This document shows, in pieces, positions 21,083-29,334 of a DNA stretch of 29,334 nt (the first letter of the stretch is position 1; each line of letters starts with the position of its first letter). The notes beneath the pieces were generated by a model. That model made no database searches and was not told where the DNA came from. It saw nothing but the letters and a program-made list of their open reading frames with translations. The translations under genes and the position numbers were made by a program. This DNA comes from Folioceros fuciformis (taxonomy: Eukaryota; Anthocerotophyta; Anthocerotopsida; Anthocerotales), in NCBI GenBank assembly GCA_049999805.1, contig JBNGIO010005633.1, positions 1 through 29,334 on the forward strand, written 5' to 3'.

Positions 21083-23699
21083 TTACGGGTAAATAGGCAA
21101 CAAGCTGCCCAGCATCCAGTCCCAATGGCCAGGCCGCAGATTGTTAGGTGAAACACCCTCGTTGTCATGCACTAAGGGATCAGCACCCTTCTCAACCAAA
21201 AGCTTCGCTACATTCTCATGCTCGCAAATTGTTGCATAATGTAATGCCGTCTGACCTTCCTGATCCTGCATACGAACGACAATTACTGAACAAGCAAAGC
21301 CTTAAAGTCACATCCCTCTAGAGCACAGGCGAACTTGCAAACTAGATTGAGCAACAATAATATGCATGGACCTGAAACAAGAAGCACACAGATGCTTGCC
21401 CTCGCAATACAGCAAGTATAGCAATACCTTCGCATGGATTTCTGCTCCTTTAGAAAGTAAAAACTTGACAGTCTCTAAATGCCCGAGATCCGCCGCCCAG
21501 TGCAGTGCTGTGCGCCCATGGGTATCTGAGAAATAGGGCCATATCAGTTATTGTGCAAGAGGGAACTCTCCCGCCATTTCAGAAATGGCAGTGACCCTGG
21601 ACAAAATTGAAGTGTATAGTTTACGACGTCTGCCTGCCGACAGAAAGTTTCTGTCAAGCGGTCTTCAACAAGGATACAGATGTACATAGCTTCATTCATG
21701 TATTCGAACTTAAAAAAGCATCTTTTGATTGGGACACGCAGACAAGGATAAACGAGACAACAGATACCTTTCTGATCAACTGGTTGACCCTGGTCCAAGA
21801 GCTGAGAAAGCCCGGCACTATCACCATCTTTGGCGAAGGCATGTATTGCTTCCAGGCTTCTAACAGGAACCAAAACGAAAGGAATTGAGGAACGATAGCA
21901 AGGGGTCCAAATACTCTCTACAAAAGGGAAAAAATATGGAACTCCCGACAAGAATCTACGTGGCACGTTGCCCTACAGCTGACTTCCTCAGGAAAACATA
22001 TAATCTCATTGGAAGTGTTAGTATGCTCACCCGGAGTCGCTACTGCCTTCCTCTGACACTAAAGTGCTGAAGACTGGACCGCCAACACCACTGGGCTTCC
22101 TCTTGCTTCCACTTGTTTGTGACAGAGAGCCCCCACTTGTGTCCGCCTGCTGAACACATTTCAGGCTAATGTCATTTGTTTGTCGTCGACCACACGAGGG
22201 TAGGCCTGATCGCTCTAGAACGAAAGATGACCGTGAATTCAAAGATGAACTTACTTTCTCAGACAGTTGGTTCCAGTTTGGGCTGATCTTTGAGAGGACC
22301 TCGATATAACGCATCATTGCCTCCTCCGGACTTATGTCCCCTAGCTTCTGCCAAGCATTCCTTGCACAGCCAAAAATGGTCCCCTCCATCACTCATGCAT
22401 GCCAGCTCTGAAGCCCTGCCAGTGATACTTTGGTCACGGGCATTGTCACCACCAGTCAGATTTGGACGGGGTTCTACACATATGCACCAGTTTCTTTACA
22501 CCAAGCTTTAACCCAAACGCAGCAGATAGGCTGGACATTCCTGTCGACCTACACCTTGGATTGTTACCTCAGGCTGCGCCAAATAGAAATCAGGTCCAGG
22601 ACAGCAGAGGAGCTGTTCAACGACCAGTGCCCCGAAGCTATTAAGGGGCAGAGTTCTCTGTGAGGGCTTTACTCAGTAAGTTAGAAGAGAGGTGCAGTAA
22701 GCCCAGCATATGCAGCTGGCCAATGTCTAGCAAAGTTGATGTCTTGCATCGACTTAGCTGACTGGAAATGGTCTGCGATATATAGAACTAACGGTGCTCC
22801 TAGCAAGAGGAACTCCAGCACATATTTGTGACGTGCTTCGCTGGCAAGCTGTTCACAAGGGGCTAACATAGTTGCGGACAACAACAAGCACAACTTTCGA
22901 CGATCACGCAAAGAGCACAACTTAAGTTGGAAGAACCTATCAGGCACCACGACAAGAATTGTAAGGATGGAAGTTGGAGCACACAAGAGCTTACATACCA
23001 TTTGGACCGAGCAGTCAAGTTGATCATCGATGGCTGGGGGGTCCGACAGGGCCCCTCCGTTGCCACCTTGTAGAGCGCATATAATTGCAGTTGCATGTCC
23101 TGCGATGTCTTGGTCCCCATAGACGTTGCCATGGTGGCCACAAAAGTAGATGCAGCACCGAATTCCTCTTCCAATTCAGAGCTCTCCACACCCTCCCAGT
23201 CATCACTATCATTCTCATCAAGCTGATCAGCTCCTGCAGCCGCCTCAGGCTGTGCTGACACGGCGGCAACGGCAGACTTTTGGCTCGGGTCTCCATCACC
23301 CGCAAGAGGCTCGCTTCCGACAGTCGCCGCCTCCACGGCAGCCGACCTGGGCACCTGCTCATCCGAGGAGCTACTCTCCACCTCCGACGGCGCCTCCCGC
23401 TCCTGGTGAACGTCAACATCAAGAGACTCAGAAGAATCGTCTTCCTCGTCCACCCGCTCTGCACTCTCCTCGCCATCAGATGAATCCAAATCACCATCGA
23501 ACCCGTTCTGGTCCCCGGGAGCCAATCGCTCCTCCGCCGGGGAAGACGCAGGGGGTTCGGCCGCCCTGGCACGCTCCACCCGCAGATTATCGCTCTTGAA
23601 GGCAGTCAGCAGCGAAAGCAGCTTGGCAAGCATGAAGGCAAAGACGAGAGCCATGAAGAAGGCGTGGGCAGCCTCCCGCCAATCCGCCATGGCCAGCAT
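21083..23699 (-). CDS. Acyl-CoA-binding protein with ankyrin repeats (ACBP1/ACBP2 type)
   Basis: Membrane-anchored acyl-CoA carrier; plant relatives sit at the ER and plasma membrane, bind long-chain acyl-CoA and phospholipid, and recruit partners through ankyrin repeats. Six minus-strand exons join in frame to 432 aa: 23699-22999, 22360-22255, 22149-22031, 21859-21768, 21525-21428, 21265-21083; introns are GT-AG. Residues about 8-33 form an N-terminal membrane segment. A Ser/Glu/Asp-rich linker follows (about 45-185). The ACB domain spans about residues 180-270: LYALYKVATEGPC, TARSK|WNAWQKLGDISPEEAM and a YIE...PNW end, split by intron 1 (638 bp). Two ankyrin repeats read THGRTALHWAADLGH and EGQTALHYATICEH. 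The last segment (P-x2-L-x4-W-W) matches the family end. Start could be 23699 or, in better Kozak context, 23690. Arabidopsis ACBP1/2 are 338-354 aa, so this linker is long. Confidence 0.93.
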
Positions 23700-24495
23700 G
23701 ATGTGACCCTGCTTGCTCTAGAGCGTGATGAGGCTAATGTCGGCTGACGCAGACGCAATTGACGGTAGGGGAAGAGAGGAAGACAAAAAGTGGGCACGGC
23801 GACAGCCAACGACAGGCAGAAGCACGAGATGGTATGCTGGAAGGGGAGAGTGCTGTCCAGTGCAGTCCACTCTACTCCAGTCGCAATGCATTCACGCTCC
23901 TGCGCTTCCCTGCCTCCCCGCTCGAGCCCAATCCTATTTAATAATTCAACATGCATAAATATATGCACCGACTACTCAACATCACCATGCAGAGTGTTCG
24001 ATGCTTCATGCCAGACGGATCCCCATACATGTAGCATCCTGTATGTTATCCGGCTTTCTTCCATGTATTAAGCTTATGTGGTACAGGAAGTTGCATACGA
24101 CTACGCCCCTGTTCTCGTACGAATTCGACTCTTGACACGTCAGGAGAACGTCTCGAATTGCTGGGTTCAACAGCTGCTGCTATGTGCGGAGCATTGACGT
24201 GCAAGCCTTGAAAGAAATTCTTTTTCTTTGATCACTCAATGCCGATGCTGAGCAGTAGGTTGCTGGCAGCTGGGAGCGCCTCTGTTGCTGGCAGATGCTT
24301 TCAGGATCTGGCATCAAACAGTCTGTCAGGAAACTTCTACTCAGCTGAACTTCAACTTCCTACATGGGCAGCTTGGATTTGCTCGGACGTTCGATACTTG
24401 GACGTCTTCAGTGCCGAATGCTACCCACAAGTTTGATCGTTTGAGGCACAGCTGTGCGAGGTGCTTGTGAATGCAAGAACGTAATGGATTTGTAG
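23700..24495. other. ACBP promoter side and PPR 3' flank
   Basis: About 800 bp between the ACBP start (minus) and the PPR stop (minus). It must contain the ACBP promoter and 5' UTR and the PPR 3' UTR. Open frames on the plus strand (23725-23958, 23790-24071, 24239-24436) have no family features. No repeat or RNA gene was seen. Confidence 0.5.
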
Positions 24496-27400
24496 TTAGT
24501 TCACCATTTGCAGGCTGAAGTGACCTTGGAATACGTTGGACGCAACATTCTGACATGTTTGTAAACAAGATCGTAGTTTTGAACTTGACCTGTAAGTGAA
24601 AGGTTTTGGATATGATAATTGCTCGCTTAATTCAAGAAGCTTGGAATAAATCTGGTCTGATTGCTCGTTACTTCTGTCGCCTACAAGAAACACGTGAACC
24701 CTCTTCTCGTGCTCGATCCAACTCTGGCCAGGCTTTCTCTTCCATGGACCTGTACGCACTCGAAGCTCTTCTATTGTGTTACATAGTCTACTTGCTTCCT
24801 CCCACATGTTGGCCTCATGGTAGATGTTCAGCATCATTAAGTACGCTGATGTCTGCTTTGGTTCCAAGCTCACGGCCTCCTTGAAAGCATGCTCGCCTAG
24901 TCCTACGTTGCCATGTTTTCGACAGGAGCCAAGCAAGGACAGCCACAATGCCACATCGGGTTGCATAGGCATTTCCTGAACCAAGTCTTGGACTTGACGG
25001 AAGAGCCCTGCACGGCCCAAAAGGTCCACCAAGCTGACGTAGTGCTCCAAGGTCGTCTGGATGCTGGGATCTGCTTCCATGCATTGAAAGTATTGGATAC
25101 CTTTCTCTACCATGCCTGCATGACTGCAAGCATTCAAAACAGCAACATATGTGACTGCATCGGGCTTTACGCCTTTTCGTTGCATTTCTTCGAAGCACTG
25201 AAGACATCTATCAGAGTCCCCTAGTTGGGCATACCCTGCAATTAGTGCGGTCCATGATACAATGTCCTGCTGGGCCAAGGTATCAAACACGAGCTGTGCA
25301 TCAAGCAGGCTACCACATTTGCTGTACGCATGGATCAGAGTGGTTGCTAGAACAGTAGTTAGCTCCACTTTACCATTAATTATATCGCCATGTATCTGCC
25401 TACACAGGCTAAGCGCTCCAGCGTTGCTACACGCTTTCAGGATAGACAGAAATGTTGCTTCATCAGGAATCACAGATGCTTTTTGCATCTCGTCGTATAG
25501 CTGCATAGCCTTTTCGTGATGTTCCTGGTCAACATACCCCGCCACCAATACATTCCACAAAACAACATTATCCTGTGGCAGTGTGTGAAAGACAGAAAGG
25601 GCATCCATCATGCTCCCACACTCCGCATAACTATTTGCCAACGTGGTGCCCACAAAGAAGTCGGAGATATAGCCCCTCTTGAGAATTTCAGCATGAGTGA
25701 CTCTAACCTGTTCAAGGGCGTCTGGTTTGACGAGCTGTCCGTTGACAATAGTCGAATCCTCGGTAGCTGCCAACCTGCCACATGCTTTCAGGACACTGGC
25801 AAAAGCCTGACCGTCTGGCTTCACACCTTTGACCCGCATTTTTGCATAAAACTGTAATGCCTCAGCACCCTGTCCTTGTTCAGCGAATCCTGATATCATT
25901 GCACTCCATGAGACTACATCTTGCTGAGGCATCTTGTAAAAAACATGCTCCGCATCAATCATACTTCCGCATTTCGAATACATATGCACCAGCGCAGTAC
26001 CCACAAATAAGTCTAGTTCCTGACTACACCTAGCAACATCCGCATGAATAGTCCGGCCCAGTTGCAGGCAATCTTTCTTGAGCATTTGACCGATAACTGG
26101 TGTCCCTGTTCCCGCTAGGCCACTGCAGGCCTTGAGCGCACTCACAAAAGTCTGGTTGGTCGGCTGCACACCTTCCTGTTGCATGCGTGCATACAGATGC
26201 AGAGCCTGTGGATAGTTTCCCTGATGGACACTTCCTGATATCAAAGCATTCCACGATACCACGTTGCGCTTGGACAAAGCGTCGAACACATGGCATGCAT
26301 CTTCCATGCTTCCGCATTTGGCATACATATCGATCAAGCTGGTGCCAACAAAGACATCGGATTCATAACCTTGAGTAACCGCAATGGCGTGGACCACCTT
26401 GCCCGTCTGCAGGGCATGTGGTTTAACAGATCGCCCATGCGCTGTAGTTGTCTCTTGTTCCTGGGCTGAGAGGCTCCCACATGCCTTCAACACACTAGCC
26501 AGAGTCCACTTGTCTGGAGTGAAACCTTCATTCTGCATCTGGTTAAAGAGCTGCAAGGCCATCCGGCCATCCTCGTTCTGAACGTATCCTGCTATCATTG
26601 CACTCCATGATACCACGGTGCGTCGGGTGAAAGCATCAAAAACAAGTCTCGAATCCAACATACTTCCGCATTTTGAATACATATGGACAAGAGTGTTGCA
26701 AATGAACGAATCTGATGCAAGCCCCTGGGCAACAACTTTAGCATGAATCATCTTACCTCCATGCAGCGAGTTGCACTTGATAGCCTGACTGCCTACAACT
26801 GACGCCTCTTCTTTACAAGCAAGAATACCACATGCCTTAAGTGCGCTCACGAAGGTCCAGTTGTTAGGAGCTACTCCTTCCCCCTGCATACATGCAAAGA
26901 GATCCAACGCTTCCTCAGCCTGACCTTGTTGCACATATCCAGCTATCAACGCATTCCAGGACACGACATTACGCTGTTGCAACCCGTCAAACACTTGTCT
27001 GGCATCCAACATGTTCCTGCATTTCGCATACATATCGACCAGTGTTGTCCCCACGAAAACATCAGACTCGTAGCCCAATCGAGCGATTTCAGCATGAATC
27101 AACTTCCCCCGTTTCAGGGACCCCACTTTACGTGTCTGTCCAAGAAGAACCGTATCTCCCTCCAACACTGCCAAGCTGGTACAAGCTTTAAGCAAGCTGA
27201 CGTACGTCCGTTCATTCGGCACAACCCCGGCCTCTTTCATCCTCTCAAACAGTTGAAACACCTTCCCACCGTCTCCCTTCCTGGCATTCTCAGCCAGAGT
27301 AGCATTCCACGTCCTCACATCTGCAGGCCGTGTCCCAAAGACAGCCTTCTCTGTACCTACATCCGACCTCAAGCTCTTACTCCTGGACTGCTCTAACCCT

Positions 27401-27504
27401 TGCATTCTTTCGACGCCAGTCGCGCTCGATCCTCCCTCATACCTCACTCGGCACATCGCTACATTCACAGTCACGCCAGGACAAGCCCACCAGATAACTG
27501 TCAT
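24496..27504 (-). CDS. PLS-class pentatricopeptide repeat protein, E/E+ subtype
   Basis: Predicted organellar (mitochondrial or chloroplast) RNA-binding protein; PLS-class members with E domains specify C-to-U editing sites or aid processing. The first ATG in the frame is at 27504, giving about 1,002 aa; the frame is open back to a TTG at 27660, beyond which is an in-frame TAG. The gene is intronless, as is usual for the family. About seven P-L-S modules run through the protein with cores such as RNVVSWNALIAGYVQQG, MYAKCGSM and LVFD. The last module passes into E and E+ motifs (ALWLSLLGSCRKHGN, then PGQSWIEHEKRVHVFLVGD). There is no DYW deaminase domain: the protein ends about 60 residues after PGQSW. 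The first five modules each carry an extra ~15-residue spacer between the KAC and the GK-x2-HA segments. No lesion is visible. The N-terminal ~60 residues are poor in acidic residues near the second Met, consistent with a targeting peptide. Confidence 0.95.
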   Translation of the reverse strand: MTVIWWACPGVTVNVAMCRVRYEGGSSATGVERMQGLEQSRSKSLRSDVGTEKAVFGTRPADVRTWNATLAENARKGDGGKVFQLFERMKEAGVVPNERTYVSLLKACTSLAVLEGDTVLLGQTRKVGSLKRGKLIHAEIARLGYESDVFVGTTLVDMYAKCRNMLDARQVFDGLQQRNVVSWNALIAGYVQQGQAEEALDLFACMQGEGVAPNNWTFVSALKACGILACKEEASVVGSQAIKCNSLHGGKMIHAKVVAQGLASDSFICNTLVHMYSKCGSMLDSRLVFDAFTRRTVVSWSAMIAGYVQNEDGRMALQLFNQMQNEGFTPDKWTLASVLKACGSLSAQEQETTTAHGRSVKPHALQTGKVVHAIAVTQGYESDVFVGTSLIDMYAKCGSMEDACHVFDALSKRNVVSWNALISGSVHQGNYPQALHLYARMQQEGVQPTNQTFVSALKACSGLAGTGTPVIGQMLKKDCLQLGRTIHADVARCSQELDLFVGTALVHMYSKCGSMIDAEHVFYKMPQQDVVSWSAMISGFAEQGQGAEALQFYAKMRVKGVKPDGQAFASVLKACGRLAATEDSTIVNGQLVKPDALEQVRVTHAEILKRGYISDFFVGTTLANSYAECGSMMDALSVFHTLPQDNVVLWNVLVAGYVDQEHHEKAMQLYDEMQKASVIPDEATFLSILKACSNAGALSLCRQIHGDIINGKVELTTVLATTLIHAYSKCGSLLDAQLVFDTLAQQDIVSWTALIAGYAQLGDSDRCLQCFEEMQRKGVKPDAVTYVAVLNACSHAGMVEKGIQYFQCMEADPSIQTTLEHYVSLVDLLGRAGLFRQVQDLVQEMPMQPDVALWLSLLGSCRKHGNVGLGEHAFKEAVSLEPKQTSAYLMMLNIYHEANMWEEASRLCNTIEELRVRTGPWKRKPGQSWIEHEKRVHVFLVGDRSNEQSDQIYSKLLELSEQLSYPKPFTYRSSSKLRSCLQTCQNVASNVFQGHFSLQMVN

Positions 27505-28234
27505 CCAGCCCAACGAAATCCCTCTCGACCGTAACGCTTCCTTCCTGCTATCTACCAGTAATCCGTTCGAATTTGGCTCCAGCTCCAGCACTCCTCTCAA
27601 ATCCGAATGAACCTCTCTCGACCGCACTGCTTCCAACCTAGCTTGACAGCGTGCCTGCAACCTCCAGACATTGGAAATGTGCTAAACACTGGCGACCATC
27701 TAGAGTCCTTCGATCTCAATAAGGTCTGAGGAGCAGTCTAAAATCGCTCCTACCTCTTGCTCCATCCCGATTGCTCTCGACACTATCGCAATTGACCAGC
27801 ATCGCTGCTACACCCACTTGCCGACTAACTCGATTCCGAACGAAGATCCACAAGAAGCGAGTGAGCAGAGAATCCAAACAGCTGCTGAAATGAGCCTGCC
27901 TTGTCCGTATACGCGAAATCCGATTCCAACCGTTTCAGAGGCCTATATTACCAGGACGTCAGGACCCGACTGCCCGGTCCCATGAACTCACTCACTCACT
28001 CGACCTTGGGAATAGGAAACGTCAAATATTCTCTACCGTCCGAACAAGTCTAAATACTTCTAGATCTTCTACAGTAATAATACATTATTATAAAATAAAA
28101 ATTACAACAAGTCACGAACCCTGGTTCTCTCTATAACATGAACACTGTAAAATTTAATAATCTTAAAAGGATTCTATTTTTACAACTTTTTACAATAAAT
28201 GTGACTGTTAAACATTTGATTTTGTTGTCTGACC
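27505..28234. other. PPR upstream region and AT-rich boundary
   Basis: Includes the 5' UTR and promoter of the PPR gene (minus) up to roughly 28020. At about 28060-28080 base composition turns sharply AT-rich and stays so to the window end. No gene or RNA was recognised. The AT-rich part (about 28080-28234) should hold the promoter of the Gnk2-like gene. Confidence 0.5.
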
Positions 28235-28738
28235 ATGACTTATCTCAAATATGCAAGATCAAGTAAAAGCCAATTGAGTGTATTTATTATTTTCTCTCAC
28301 ATTTGTTTGGGAATTGGAACACCTAGTTATCGGTTAATTCACTATGAGTGCGACACAATCATGGTTTTGCCGTTAGTGCAAAAATTTATAAACGTAGCAA
28401 TTGATGAACTTATTAGGGACACAGTGTTAGCAAGGGAAAGAGTTTTTGATAACGCAATACTCCCACATTATGGAGCATATTCAACCCCGGTTCTCCCAAT
28501 GGGACCAAGATTTTGGGGAGTGGTCACTTGTTATAAGAATAATAGAACTATGTCCACATGGTCGGATTGCACTGAATGTCTTACTAATATTAAAATTTTG
28601 CTTTTCAGATTATGCAATGGGGTTCCAAATACAGGATATGTTTTGGTAGAAGATTGTTATCTTAAGTATTCAATAATAAAACCATTAGATTACTGCCCAT
28701 CAAATCCATTCCCTATAGTGGACATAGATTTGTGGTGA
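28235..28738 (+). CDS. Secreted Gnk2/DUF26-like cysteine-rich protein
   Basis: A 167-aa single-exon frame from ATG 28235 to TGA 28736-28738. A hydrophobic segment at residues about 14-28 fits a signal peptide. The rest resembles one Gnk2 (stress-antifungal, DUF26) domain, the fold of ginkbilobin-2 and of cysteine-rich receptor kinase and plasmodesmata-protein ectodomains, which bind mannose or act in defence and cell-wall signalling. Matching elements are an early Cys39 after Y-x, SDCTECL (Cys112, Cys115), Cys127 eleven residues on, and VEDCYLKYS with Cys141, like the family's C-x2-C-x11-C-x12-C-LRY. The first cysteine of the canonical C-x8-C-x2-C is displaced: here Cys99 to Cys112 has 12 residues between. 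No transmembrane or kinase part follows. The gene is AT-rich, unlike all others in the window. Whether it is active is unknown. Confidence 0.7.
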   Translation: MTYLKYARSSKSQLSVFIIFSHICLGIGTPSYRLIHYECDTIMVLPLVQKFINVAIDELIRDTVLARERVFDNAILPHYGAYSTPVLPMGPRFWGVVTCYKNNRTMSTWSDCTECLTNIKILLFRLCNGVPNTGYVLVEDCYLKYSIIKPLDYCPSNPFPIVDIDLW

Positions 28739-29334
28739 ACATGGCTTGAAAGAATTTCTTCAATATAAATCACATATATCTACTAACAAAGACGATTGTA
28801 ATTATTATCATAAATATATTCATAGCATTAGGAATAAATTCATACATAATAAAAACTTATTTATTTTAATAAATTTTATTTACATCCATAACAAGTAAAA
28901 AAATAATCATGAAAAATTGTAAAACAATTTAGAAAAAAAATCTGATAAAAATATAAAAAATGAAAAAGTAGAATCATAGCATTAGAAAGCATTTCTATTA
29001 CTTGAAAAAAAAGTAACATTGTGTTGTACACGAACGAACATTAGAACTAGAGAGACTAAAACTTGATTTACGAGACTAAAAAAAAACTTTCTTAAGCACA
29101 AGGGTTACGAAGTCTTTGATCGAGATTGTTAATAATCATGAAGTTCATACAAGTGTAAGTTAGAGAAATGGAAGATGCATACATATGCGTAATTGATAAT
29201 TGATAGCCTTTGTTCATGTCTTTTAGCCTTTGGCTTTATTTGAGTTGTTCATCCAATCTTTGGAGTAGATGAGACTTTCCATCATTTTTTTCAATAATAA
29301 GAAAATATTATTCGTCTTTTGGAGTGAATGAGAC
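28739..29334. other. AT-rich tail without recognised gene
   Basis: Strongly AT-rich with A and T runs and no open frame of interest. Near the end, TTTGGAGTAGATGAGAC (about 29258-29274) and TTTTGGAGTGAATGAGAC (about 29317-29334) form a short imperfect direct repeat. Nothing else is supported. Confidence 0.5.

Noticed and set aside
23024-23599. Alternative frames over ACBP exon 1 (182 aa minus, 149 aa plus)
   Set aside because: Arg/Pro-rich shadows of the acidic linker; the ACBP frame carries the membrane anchor and the ACB domain.
27504-27660. PPR start at 27660
   Set aside because: The codon there is TTG, and no ATG lies between it and the upstream in-frame TAG; the first ATG is 27504.

Overview
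This is a nuclear plant window. The evidence is intron-split plant genes with GT-AG introns of mostly 75-160 bp, a plant-type Ty1/copia element, an ankyrin-type plant acyl-CoA-binding protein, and a very long intronless PLS-class PPR gene. The style of the PPR repeats and a divergent single-domain Gnk2-like protein suggest a seedless vascular plant, most likely a fern and possibly a lycophyte. That placement is inference. No tRNA, rRNA or CRISPR array was seen.

Layout. (1) 1-7330 is retroelement territory. A decayed Ty1/copia element (about 623-6683 plus the start of a 3' LTR) still shows gag, protease, integrase, reverse transcriptase and RNase H, with many stops and frameshifts. Its integrase is split by a younger 1,113-bp non-autonomous LTR element at 2507-3619, flanked by the 5-bp duplication ATAGC. 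Removing the insert and one ATAGC restores the integrase frame exactly. (2) 7765-8464 (minus) is an intact three-exon adenylate kinase isoenzyme 6 gene. (3) 8465-10770 is non-genic. It holds a frameshifted PPR remnant (minus) and a decayed partial copy of AK6 exon 1 (minus). (4) 10771-15854 (plus) is a complete 19-exon valyl-tRNA synthetase gene encoding 1,043 aa. (5) 16481-17215 (plus) is a decayed, GC-rich GT90 (rumi/KDELC-type O-glucosyltransferase) pseudogene. (6) 18413-19955 (plus) is a complete three-exon beta-tubulin gene encoding 445 aa, probably with a leader intron. (7) 21083-23699 (minus) is a complete six-exon ACBP1/2-type acyl-CoA-binding ankyrin protein encoding about 432 aa. (8) 24496-27504 (minus) is an intronless PLS-class PPR protein of about 1,002 aa. 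(9) 28075-29334 is a markedly AT-rich tail with a 167-aa secreted Gnk2/DUF26-like protein on the plus strand.

The intact genes are unrelated housekeeping loci (translation, ribosome maturation, cytoskeleton, lipid trafficking, organelle RNA processing), not an operon or cluster. The beta-tubulin and ACBP genes converge; the PPR gene lies on the same strand as the ACBP gene. The less usual signals are the nested LTR element with a 47-bp inverted end and reversed primer-binding site, a recurring spacer in five successive PPR modules, the AK6 exon-1 relic beside its intact parent, and the altered cysteine spacing of the Gnk2-like protein. I did not find convincing evidence of a wholly new biological system.
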